Virus record (IMG/VR): IMGVR_UViG_3300034954_000540
Span: 1 to 32,204 of that record
Reading direction: 5' to 3' (one strand)
DNA length: 32,204 nt
DNA from: a virus
Shown one piece after another: positions 11,257-19,297 of the stretch. Each line of letters opens with the position of its first letter. Within the stretch, counting starts at the first letter, position 1. Both the position numbers and the translations under genes were made by a program. The notes below the pieces were generated by a model. That model ran no database searches. It saw only the letters and a program-made list of their open reading frames with translations, and was not told where the DNA came from.

Positions 11257-14200
11257 TGGCAATTTTTATTAATGAAACAGGTCGGAGTTTCCCTAACGTA
11301 GATGACGGAGGGGAATATAAGAAGGACTGGGAACGCCCTGGTAGCGGTGACTACGAGTCCCATGCACATCACTCTGGACCTGGAACGACGTACAGGATCA
11401 CTTTTAATGAAGATGGTCCTGGTACGTCTGTGTTTGCAAAGGATCGTGTCTACTACATTGGTGACAATGATGAGGCGTGCTTTGATCCTAATGGTCTAGG
11501 TCTGGAACTGGATGAGTGTGACTATACTCGTCAACCGATCTATCGTTGGTACAGAGGCGGAAAGGATCATAAGTATACCCCTAGACAAGCACTACGTTGG
11601 CCTACTGACTTCACAGGTGAGCAGGCAGGTCCCGATAACACTAAGGTAGATAAGAAATATAATGCAGAACCCCGCAACGGTTCCCCTGTATTCTTCTGTG
11701 CCCGCACACCAAAACCTGGAAAAACCAAAGCACTACACCACTGGTACGAGAACGATAAGAACGATACGTGGTTAGTAGCGAACAATAACGAGTATACCGC
11801 CGCATCTTCCTCAGGCGGACCTGGTAGTGGGTACGTTTATATTGAACCAATCGGTTACGTTTATAATACTGAGTCAGACGCGCAAGATTATGCGGACACT
11901 GGGGAGACCCCAGTGCCTTTGTATGAGTATTATAGATCAAGTAGCACATCAAAGCGCGATCATTTCTACACTGCTAACCCTGCTGCTGAGGTAAACCTCG
12001 AACGTGGTGTGTCTGGTGTCCCTGATTGTAAGGATCCTCGCGGAGAAGACTATGATTATGTCGGCATTGTGGGATGGGTATTCCTAGATGACAGTGGATC
12101 TGGTAATAGAAGAGTATATGAAGACAAGGGACTGATCGGTCCTATCGGATATTCAAACCCAGTATCATATGCCACCCGCGCTGGATGGTATGACTGGGAA
12201 GAACCTGACCTTGCTGGACACTATTCTCGCGGAGGATCAACTCCTGCTGTCTGGGTGCATGAGAACTATGAGTATCAGTTTGATGCAAACAACGGTGGTC
12301 TGCGGCAGTATGATGCTGATGGTCAGTTGGTTATGCAAGGTAGTTCCTGGCACTCTACATTCAGGGCAAACAGATACACAGGATCGTACTCTACAAACTA
12401 CAAGGGCACTAATGGTAAACCAGACTTCCGCTGGGGACACCCTGACTACTGTCCACTACTCAATCGTGACGCATACTTTGAGTGGATCTACGGAAAGAAT
12501 GGAGCAGTCAAGGGTGCTGTACCTAAGTACCTAGAATTCCATACGGCATTTGACTCACAGTTTGTATACTACATCTACAATACAACGTATCCCTGGAAGG
12601 GTCCTATCTTCTCTGTCCAGTATTCTATTAGTGACCGCAACCAATGTCCTAACAGACGTATTGGTACAGGTAACAGACATGATGACAAATGTGTATGCGA
12701 CGAACAATACGTCACCAAAGAGTATCACTCACACTTCTATGAGATCAGACCTGACTCTTGGAAGACAACTAATACATCTCTGACACTTACCAACTTTGCA
12801 GATGGTAGTATTGAACAGTGTTTTAAGACAGTTGACACGGAGAGCACCACAATCTTGTTTAGATATACCAGTGGTGGTTTAGACAGATACGAGCAAGGTG
12901 ACACCATCAATGGATGGGAAGTCGGTGAGCACGGATACTTTGGTAATAAACTCCGTTGTGGTTACATGGAGTTGACGGGTAGAGGCGGAAAGTTTACTGC
13001 TGGTCAAACCTTTACACCAAAAGGCAAAGATCCTGCAACGATTGAGATCCTTGCTGGTTATGGTGTTGGAGACCGTGCAGGATTCTTTGGTGTCTATGAG
13101 TTCCCTAAACAACTCAGTTACTACAAGGTAGAGATTGATAAGACTGCATTGGTTCATAGTAAGACTCTTGACCAGGCAGAGATTTCTGCCAGTGTTGACG
13201 AAAGAGGTAGAATCGAAACTATCAGAATTGATAATGCAGGATTTGGATATAAGAATCCTAGTATCGTCATTCAGGATCCTGTCATCTTGAATGAGTATGG
13301 TGCTATGGATATGACTAGGGAAGTCGTAGGACAGATGGAGTTTGAAGCGCCTAGATTCAGATCACCTACTAACAATCTGGAAAACTACGACGGTGAAGAT
13401 TATAACTTCAACATGAAGAGGATCAAGAAGAATACCGTATCCACCATGAAGATGGATATGAAGAAGCAGATGCAAGAGCGTCAGCAAGACTATCCTTATG
13501 CAAAGAATTCTGATCTCAAAATTACAGGATCTGATCAAGACGAGAAGCAAACTGAACTAGCAGTTGTTTCAGTCAGAGACAAAGAACTCAAAACATCTAG
13601 TAGTGAAGATCGTCGTAGACAGAACATGAAACCTGCTGTTCTGGAAGTGACTAAGTTAGATGGTAACGGTTCTATTGAAGAAATTAGAATTGTCGATAGA
13701 GGACAGGGTTATGATCCTGATCCTAACAATCCTCCTAAAATCTTTATTGTTGAGGTAGAGGAAGAAGAATATAGAATGAGAGGTCCCAACACTAAGAAGG
13801 GACAGAAGGCATTCAGAGATACTGTCGCTCCTGAGTCTAATGATTTTAGTATTGAGGGCGGTGACTATGATGAAAATGGTAGAGCTATTCCTGCAAAGGG
13901 AAAACGTCAAACGCTCAAAGATGTTGTCAGGGATAACACTCGCGGTAAGAACAAACTAACACCAGAACAACTTTCCGTCTTGGATGATGGAACTATCGGT
14001 TCTATGAAAACCATGATGAATGGTTTCAATGCCAAGTACCCAACTGGATATATTAAAGTTGGTCAAGTTGATGAGATAGAACAAACAGAACTGTGTAGTC
14101 CTATTCCAAAGGAGTGTATCAAGATTAAGATGCCCAAACTTGTGGCACAGGCAGTTCCTGACTTCAAAGATCTGAAAGGTCTCATCAACAACGTTGAACC

Positions 14201-15728
14201 TTTTAGAGACATGTATAACGTTGAGTATAGTCAGGTACTTAATCAGGCTAACGAAGCAGACAGGGTTCATGAAAGATTGTCTGACTTGTATGGTTGGAAT
14301 AATGGTAACGAATGTATTACTATCCCTCAACCTAAGTTTTATAATGTCACACGTTTTAAGGATCTCCCTTGCCCTTACATCGATAAAGAAAGTGGTAGAG
14401 CATTCGGATGGATTGTCTACAAGTATTGTGGATCTAAGTCTGACAACGGACACTTCAAAGTCAATCTCTCTGTTCGTGGTAGAACCACAGGTAAGAGTGG
14501 TGAAGAGTTTATGCAGTTCCTGCATAACCTACCTCAACCTGTTTTGACACAACCCAGAGATGTTGTCATTAGTGATAAGAAGAATTGTTGGAAATGTACT
14601 CGTAACCTTGCAGCAGCAGGTGGTGAGATTGAAGGACGTTGCTACTGGGATCCATCTGGTGGTGATGATGTTGTATTCGTTCCTGTTGGTTTGGATGAGA
14701 ATACCTTTGACTGGGAGAACAATGATATTGGTAACAATGAACTAAACCAGTTGATGGTATGGTTAGGTGGTAATATCGACACATATAGAATTAGAACAGC
14801 AACTAACTACACTACTCCAAATACAGTCACTAATAATCCTGGGTCAGGTACTGAGGGACAACCAGGATACATTCCTCCTTCCCAAACAGTAGACCCTGGC
14901 GGTACATTTACTCCACCTGCTTTCTATACTGCATCAATCAAACGTCTGTCTGGTGGTATGCCAGCAGAAGAGTGCTGGGACACCTATGTAAGGCGCACAG
15001 GCAGCGATGGGAACAGCGAGGGTGTACTTGATGTCTATGGTGCCTATTTCCCACAAGGCAGCGGCAACAACCAAACACAAGGCAAGACTCCTGGATATAC
15101 CTTCTGGGAAAACCCTGGACAAGGCAGACAAGGCGTCTACAACGGGTTTGGTGCTCCTGTATTGGGTTACTGGGGTGGTGGTGCCTGTTGGTATAGTCTT
15201 ACTTACATCTATAATTTGATCTATGGTGGTGGTTCTAGTAGCGCACAAGCATCAAATGAGTTTGCATTGGAGTATGTGAACGATTTGTCCATCGCAATCG
15301 ACCCTCAACTGATGAATCAACTCGGTCTAATGATGGGTCCTTACTCAGGAACCATGGGAATTAAGAATTGGAGTACAGGTTCTACCATTGCATTCGGTCA
15401 AACTGCAAGAAATATGGGCAATCCTTTCTTCGATGAGTGCGGTGGTGGCATTTTTGACCGCAGAGATGAGGTCGTTCAACCCAATCCACCCGTTCCTGAC
15501 CGTAAGATACATAATTCTAGTTACGATCCTGGCGACAAAGAGCTCTTGAAGAAGCAATATAAGCCTGGAAAGATCGGTGAAGGCGACTTGAAGTTTGAAG
15601 ATGACACTTGGAAGCAGTTTTACGACGAAGATTTCGACTACAAAACCGACATCGACTCCAAAATCTCAGATTTTTCCACCGATGTTGACAATATGTTCAA
15701 CGGACAGAAGAACCCAGACGAAGATTAA
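11256..15728 (+). CDS. Large virion structural protein with DUF5648-like repeats (1490 residues)
   Basis: The product begins MAIFINETGRSFPNVDDGGE. Three repeats of DUF5648 type follow: PIYRWYRGGKDHKYTP (94-109), a diverged copy (143-203) ending YIEPIGYVY, and PLYEYYRSSSTSKRDHFYTA (221-240) ending VGIVGWVF. The middle has segments of the GxGY type (DNAGFGYKNP, DRGQGYDPD) also found in the giant protein, then a highly charged helical stretch from about residue 720. The C-terminal third is Gly/Asn-rich. It is probably a fibre or baseplate-associated host-contact protein; DUF5648 repeats occur in cell-surface and wall-binding proteins. The position before the PAAR-like, gp25 and gp6 genes fits the baseplate region. 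It is not a recognisable gp5. The start overlaps the coiled-coil gene. Confidence 0.75.
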   Translation: MAIFINETGRSFPNVDDGGEYKKDWERPGSGDYESHAHHSGPGTTYRITFNEDGPGTSVFAKDRVYYIGDNDEACFDPNGLGLELDECDYTRQPIYRWYRGGKDHKYTPRQALRWPTDFTGEQAGPDNTKVDKKYNAEPRNGSPVFFCARTPKPGKTKALHHWYENDKNDTWLVANNNEYTAASSSGGPGSGYVYIEPIGYVYNTESDAQDYADTGETPVPLYEYYRSSSTSKRDHFYTANPAAEVNLERGVSGVPDCKDPRGEDYDYVGIVGWVFLDDSGSGNRRVYEDKGLIGPIGYSNPVSYATRAGWYDWEEPDLAGHYSRGGSTPAVWVHENYEYQFDANNGGLRQYDADGQLVMQGSSWHSTFRANRYTGSYSTNYKGTNGKPDFRWGHPDYCPLLNRDAYFEWIYGKNGAVKGAVPKYLEFHTAFDSQFVYYIYNTTYPWKGPIFSVQYSISDRNQCPNRRIGTGNRHDDKCVCDEQYVTKEYHSHFYEIRPDSWKTTNTSLTLTNFADGSIEQCFKTVDTESTTILFRYTSGGLDRYEQGDTINGWEVGEHGYFGNKLRCGYMELTGRGGKFTAGQTFTPKGKDPATIEILAGYGVGDRAGFFGVYEFPKQLSYYKVEIDKTALVHSKTLDQAEISASVDERGRIETIRIDNAGFGYKNPSIVIQDPVILNEYGAMDMTREVVGQMEFEAPRFRSPTNNLENYDGEDYNFNMKRIKKNTVSTMKMDMKKQMQERQQDYPYAKNSDLKITGSDQDEKQTELAVVSVRDKELKTSSSEDRRRQNMKPAVLEVTKLDGNGSIEEIRIVDRGQGYDPDPNNPPKIFIVEVEEEEYRMRGPNTKKGQKAFRDTVAPESNDFSIEGGDYDENGRAIPAKGKRQTLKDVVRDNTRGKNKLTPEQLSVLDDGTIGSMKTMMNGFNAKYPTGYIKVGQVDEIEQTELCSPIPKECIKIKMPKLVAQAVPDFKDLKGLINNVEPFRDMYNVEYSQVLNQANEADRVHERLSDLYGWNNGNECITIPQPKFYNVTRFKDLPCPYIDKESGRAFGWIVYKYCGSKSDNGHFKVNLSVRGRTTGKSGEEFMQFLHNLPQPVLTQPRDVVISDKKNCWKCTRNLAAAGGEIEGRCYWDPSGGDDVVFVPVGLDENTFDWENNDIGNNELNQLMVWLGGNIDTYRIRTATNYTTPNTVTNNPGSGTEGQPGYIPPSQTVDPGGTFTPPAFYTASIKRLSGGMPAEECWDTYVRRTGSDGNSEGVLDVYGAYFPQGSGNNQTQGKTPGYTFWENPGQGRQGVYNGFGAPVLGYWGGGACWYSLTYIYNLIYGGGSSSAQASNEFALEYVNDLSIAIDPQLMNQLGLMMGPYSGTMGIKNWSTGSTIAFGQTARNMGNPFFDECGGGIFDRRDEVVQPNPPVPDRKIHNSSYDPGDKELLKKQYKPGKIGEGDLKFEDDTWKQFYDEDFDYKTDIDSKISDFSTDVDNMFNGQKNPDED

Positions 15729-15730
15729 GC

Positions 15731-16273
15731 ATGGCATACGGACTTTTATTACCAGTAGCACCTATCACAGGACTCCCATGTAGCGGACACGGCATCTGTG
15801 TGCCCCCAACAGTCCACTCTGTGCAGTTCTGTAAGACCCCTCCTGTCCCTTACAGCATCGTTATTAAGGATTGGACGTGCTGGTGGCCCCCTACACCACT
15901 AATTCCTGCCTCTCCACTGACCGCAGTGAAGGCATTAGTCCTCACAAATGGTCTACCGACCATGACTTTTGGTGATGTGTTCACTCCACACATCTCTACA
16001 TGTACAAATATCGTCATTTATATGTGCCCATGCAGCAAAGGATTGTGTCCAACACCTACTCCTGAACCTTGTTCGGCACTAACTATCGAAGATAATGCTG
16101 GTACTGGTCATGTCCGCTTCCTATTTTCTTCAACTTTGACAGTTTTTGCTTGCAAACTTCCTGTTGGACGCATTTTGGACCCGCTTGGAGTGGGAACTCC
16201 TGGTTGGTTAGGGTGGTCTTACCCTTGTAATAGCATGGTTGCCTACGGAAGTCCGAATGTGCTATCATCTTGA
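15731..16273 (+). CDS. Cys-rich PAAR-like protein, candidate spike tip
   Basis: The 180-residue product contains 11 Cys and little charge. The PAAR-like features are SGHGICVPPTVHSVQFCKTP, a CKTPPVPYS segment like that in DUF4150 PAAR-like proteins, and a C-terminal AYGSPNVLSS that resembles the repeated Gly-Ser-Pro-x-Val turn of PAAR proteins. PAAR proteins cap the central spike of contractile tails, with a Zn or Fe site at the tip (T4 gp5.4). Genomic position supports this: it lies between a large structural gene and gp25-gp6. The length is about twice that of T4 gp5.4, and the middle part is unassigned. It starts two bases after the previous stop. Confidence 0.5.
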   Translation: MAYGLLLPVAPITGLPCSGHGICVPPTVHSVQFCKTPPVPYSIVIKDWTCWWPPTPLIPASPLTAVKALVLTNGLPTMTFGDVFTPHISTCTNIVIYMCPCSKGLCPTPTPEPCSALTIEDNAGTGHVRFLFSSTLTVFACKLPVGRILDPLGVGTPGWLGWSYPCNSMVAYGSPNVLSS

Positions 16274-16291
16274 TGTCCCAAAAGGAGAATC

Positions 16292-16441
16292 ATGGCAACA
16301 AGAAGCAAAGTCGGCATCTCAGGCACTAACTTTATGCCTGGTAAACCCAAGGCAACACGTCAAGGATCATCTAAAAACACTAAGTATGCAGCAACATCTC
16401 GGAATAATGCAAAGAAGAAGTATCGTGGTCAAGGAAGATAG
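16292..16441 (+). CDS. 49-residue basic late protein
   Basis: ATG 16292 has a strong ribosome site (AAAGGAG, 16281-16287) and ends at TAG 16439-16441. The product, MATRSKVGISGTNFMPGKPK then ATRQGSSKNTKYAATSRNNA and a KKKYRGQGR end, is highly basic and disordered-looking. I recall closely similar proteins beside gp25 in T4-like cyanophages. A nucleic-acid-binding or virion-associated role is plausible but unproven. It belongs to the late block and is followed after one base by the next gene. Confidence 0.75.
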   Translation: MATRSKVGISGTNFMPGKPKATRQGSSKNTKYAATSRNNAKKKYRGQGR

Positions 16442-16442
16442 A

Positions 16443-16619
16443 GTGAAGACCACTCCTAAACTGGTCGAAGAGTCCAACACTGGACTCTTCCATGCCAAAA
16501 TGAACCTCCCTGAGGCAGCAAAGCACTGTGGTATGACTGAAAAGGAAATGAAAATGACTTTCTGGGAGTACCTAAAATATAATCCGCCCGTTGAACCTAT
16601 AAATAAACAAGAACACTGA
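16443..16619 (+). CDS. 58-residue conserved late protein
   Basis: I place the start at GTG 16443, with AAGGA (16431-16435) eight bases before it; the frame opens much further upstream, but that part overlaps the basic gene out of frame. The product reads MKTTPKLVEESNTGLFHAKM then NLPEAAKHCGMTEKEMKMTF and WEYLKYNP. The segment AAKHCGMTEKEMKMTFWEYL looks like a helix-turn-helix-like helical pair and recurs, as I remember, in cyanophages next to gp25. A late promoter motif lies within its last codons. Function unknown. Confidence 0.65.
   Translation: MKTTPKLVEESNTGLFHAKMNLPEAAKHCGMTEKEMKMTFWEYLKYNPPVEPINKQEH
16599..16606 (+). promoter_or_regulatory. T4-type late promoter (TATAAATA)
   Basis: Exact TATAAATA, the canonical T4 late promoter, 28 bases before the gp25 start and inside the end of the preceding gene. 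It should direct late transcription of gp25, gp6 and possibly the giant gene through the phage sigma (gp55-type) factor. Confidence 0.7.
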
Positions 16620-16634
16620 TATAAATCAGACAAA

Positions 16635-17048
16635 GTGGCGAGATACAGGTTCCGATCTGAGCAATTTTTGTCGAGAGGGTATAAAGATTTTGCAATCTCC
16701 TTCTCGATGAACCCTAATACTGAGGATTTTAGTTCGGTGTCGAACGAAAATGCTATCAAACAGTCAGTTAGGAACCTAGTTATGACACAATTCGGGGAGA
16801 GACCCTTCCAATTTGATATTGGTTCTCGTGTAAGAGGACTTTTGTTTGAACCTTTTGATATTTTTACCGCAGAAGATCTGCGAGATGAGATTGAAAATAC
16901 TATTGAACGACTTGAACCGCGTGTAGAAGTCGTAAACGTTGATGTTAATCTCTCTGAAAGTGAAGATGAACTCGATGTGAGCATCGAGTACAGGATTGTT
17001 GGCGAAGAACTTGTCCAAACTATCGAATTCCTTTTAGAACGCACCTAA
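16635..17048 (+). CDS. 25: Baseplate wedge protein gp25
   Basis: The 137-residue product has the GPW/gp25 domain across about residues 36-130: NAIKQSVRNLVMTQFGERPF, IGSRVRGLLFEPFD, then the diagnostic EPRVEVVNVDV. In T4, gp25 forms part of the inner baseplate wedge and nucleates sheath assembly with gp6 and gp53. The start is GTG 16635, giving MARYRFRSEQF; no better ATG exists in frame near it. TATAAATA lies just upstream. gp6 follows after one base, an order typical of T4-like cyanophages. Confidence 0.93.
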   Translation: MARYRFRSEQFLSRGYKDFAISFSMNPNTEDFSSVSNENAIKQSVRNLVMTQFGERPFQFDIGSRVRGLLFEPFDIFTAEDLRDEIENTIERLEPRVEVVNVDVNLSESEDELDVSIEYRIVGEELVQTIEFLLERT

Positions 17049-17049
17049 A

Positions 17050-19290
17050 ATGGCAGCACTACCATCAGAATTAACGTCCCTAGACTTCTTTGAGATCAAG
17101 GAATCTATCAAATCGTACCTGAGAACGAGAAAAGAGTTCTCCGATTATGATTTTGAGGGATCTGCTGCCTCATATTTGATTGATATCCTGGCGTACAACA
17201 CTTACTACGCTTCGTTTACGGCAAACATGTCGATGAACGAGTCGTTTTTGGAGTCTGCAACTGTCAGAGACAATATTGTTAGGATTGCTAAGCAAGTTGG
17301 ATACACTCCAAGGTCCAAAAAAGCGTCCAGAGCATGTATAACCATGACTGCCAAGGCAACTTTACTGCCTGGTAACCAATCTTTCCCTGATTCGATCACA
17401 ATCAAGAAGGGAGATGTCTTCGTAGCGACCGTTGGAGGCGATTCTTTCATATTTGCTAACCTTGCTGACATCCAATCGACTGTTGATCAGTCAACTGGCG
17501 TAGCAACGTTCAGTAAAATGCTGATTTATCAAGGAAACCTCCTAGATTACAGCTTCACTGTTGACGATACCAAGAAACCTGAGTATATCATCCCTGCTGA
17601 GAACGTTGATACTGACAGAATGAAGGTTATGGTTCGCCCTAACGAGCAATCTGTCGAAGTTGACGAGTATTCTATCGCAGATAACGTCACTGCACTGGAA
17701 TCTACGTCCAGAACTTACTTCCTTGAAGAAACTGAGGACCTTAGATACAAGGTTACCTTTGGTGATGGCGTCCTTGGACGTAAACTCATCGATAATGAGT
17801 TCATTACTATCGAATATCTTGACACAGACGGTCCAGAAGCGAACGGTGCCAAGAAATTCGGGTTCATTGGTCGTGCAATCGACTCTGCTGGTCGTCCTGT
17901 GCTGCCTGCTGCCATTACATTGGAGACTGTTGAGACAGCAGCAGACGGTGAAGACAGAGAAACCGCTCTGAGCATCAAGTATAGGGCACCCAAAGGGTTC
18001 TCTGTGCAGAATAGAGCAGTTACCGAAAATGACTATGCCTATCTGGTCAGCAAACTGTATCCATCGGCTGCATCAGTGACGGCGTACGGCGGGGAGAAGC
18101 TGTCTCCGCCCGAATATGGCAAAGTATACATTGCCGTTCGTACAAAGAGTGGTGTTAACCTGAACACTACTACAAAGCAGAGAATCAAGAACCAACTTCT
18201 TGATTACTCCATGGCATCGATCCAACCTGTGATCGTTGACCCGACTATTTTCTATATTTCCCCAACAGTTCATCTTGCTTTCAACGGAAACGAGACTGGT
18301 CGTTCTGCAAACGAGCTTGCTGCTGCTGTATTGAAGTCTGTTGATAAATTTAATGGTCAAAACCGTGACAACCGCTTTGGTGGTCGTTTAGAACCATCTA
18401 AGTTCAATGCAATGATCGACTCAGCAGATTCTGCTATCAGTGGTACTACCACTCAGATGAGTTTGGGTCAGAATCTGGACAAATTTACATTTGGCAACCA
18501 GTTCTCTCAATGTCTGAACTTCAACAACCCAATTACCGACCCTGGTAGATACGGTGGTGGTGATGGAAGCGGTGGAGGCGACGGCGGAGATGGTGGTGAT
18601 GGCGGCGGCACTGGTGACGGTGGCGACGGTGGTGGTACTGGTGATGGCGGTAACGGCGGTGGCGATGGAGACGGCGGTAAGTGTAAACCCAAGTTCTCCT
18701 CTGTTAAGTCTGGAACCTTCTATGCAACTGGTTACACCGAAGATGTTGCCGATTTGATCGCTGCTGGTGAAGCAGCAGGTTCTCTGTTACAGGGCAATGC
18801 TACTGGTCTTGCATCAGGTGTCATTGCTGGTGGTAGCACTGATCTTGAAGACGTTCTTATCAATAGCAACGTTGCTACTACTCAAACCTTGGTTCCTGTG
18901 AACCTTCGTGATGATGGTATTGGTAATATCATCATGGTAACGAATAGAAATGAAAAGGAAGTCGTTCTGAACGACCTTGTTGGAACAGTCAATTATGAAA
19001 CTGGTGAAGTTTGTGTTGGTCCTCTCGATGTGGCTGATACTCCTGATGGTACAACTCGTATTCCTGTGGTGGTTCTTCCCTCAACTGGACCAATTACTAT
19101 TCCACCTGGGGTAGACCCAACCTTGTTTAACCCAAGGATCTTCCCAAGAGATATCAACACTCAACCTGGTGCTGTGGACGCCTTTGATCCATTCAATTTC
19201 AACGGATGGAACTATGGTGGCAGCAACATAAATACAATCAACTACCCCACTGGATCCTTCACGTATCCAGAGTACGACTCCTGTTTCTAA
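17050..19290 (+). CDS. 6: Baseplate wedge protein gp6
   Basis: The 746-residue product starts MAALPSELTSLDFFEIKESI and has the N-terminal signature of gp6: DFEGSAASYLIDILAYNTYY then SMNESFLESATVRDNIVRIA. The middle (RAPKGFSVQNRAVTENDYAY, VYIAVRTKSGVNLN) is the baseplate J-like part. gp6 forms the inner baseplate ring that holds the wedges together and opens on contraction. At residues 502-543 a Gly/Asp-rich run interrupts the protein. The remaining 200 residues form a C-terminal domain beginning SGTFYATGYTEDVADLI. The run probably links two folded parts. It directly follows gp25 and is followed after seven bases by the giant gene. Confidence 0.9.
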   Translation: MAALPSELTSLDFFEIKESIKSYLRTRKEFSDYDFEGSAASYLIDILAYNTYYASFTANMSMNESFLESATVRDNIVRIAKQVGYTPRSKKASRACITMTAKATLLPGNQSFPDSITIKKGDVFVATVGGDSFIFANLADIQSTVDQSTGVATFSKMLIYQGNLLDYSFTVDDTKKPEYIIPAENVDTDRMKVMVRPNEQSVEVDEYSIADNVTALESTSRTYFLEETEDLRYKVTFGDGVLGRKLIDNEFITIEYLDTDGPEANGAKKFGFIGRAIDSAGRPVLPAAITLETVETAADGEDRETALSIKYRAPKGFSVQNRAVTENDYAYLVSKLYPSAASVTAYGGEKLSPPEYGKVYIAVRTKSGVNLNTTTKQRIKNQLLDYSMASIQPVIVDPTIFYISPTVHLAFNGNETGRSANELAAAVLKSVDKFNGQNRDNRFGGRLEPSKFNAMIDSADSAISGTTTQMSLGQNLDKFTFGNQFSQCLNFNNPITDPGRYGGGDGSGGGDGGDGGDGGGTGDGGDGGGTGDGGNGGGDGDGGKCKPKFSSVKSGTFYATGYTEDVADLIAAGEAAGSLLQGNATGLASGVIAGGSTDLEDVLINSNVATTQTLVPVNLRDDGIGNIIMVTNRNEKEVVLNDLVGTVNYETGEVCVGPLDVADTPDGTTRIPVVVLPSTGPITIPPGVDPTLFNPRIFPRDINTQPGAVDAFDPFNFNGWNYGGSNINTINYPTGSFTYPEYDSCF
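18553..18678 (+). repeat. Gly/Asp-rich repeat within gp6
   Basis: This 126-base GGN-rich repeat encodes 42 residues: 29 Gly, 9 Asp, 2 Thr, 1 Ser, 1 Asn. The unit GGGTGDGGD/N recurs twice. Gly at two of every three positions could form a polyglycine-II-type helix or a flexible linker. It has no proline, so it is not ordinary collagen, and it lacks the full RTX nonapeptide. Confidence 0.85.
19227..19234 (+). promoter_or_regulatory. Late promoter motif (CATAAATA) inside the end of gp6
   Basis: Identical to the motifs at 2812 and 6820 and placed 64 bases before the start of the giant gene, so it could give extra late transcription of that gene. It is coding sequence for gp6 (SNINT), so chance is a real alternative. 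Confidence 0.4.
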
Positions 19291-19297
19291 GAGATAA

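Noticed and set aside
18553-18678. RTX calcium repeats or collagen in gp6
   Set aside because: The run lacks the hydrophobic residue at the end of each RTX nonapeptide and has no proline for a collagen triplet. It is better described as Gly/Asp-rich low complexity.
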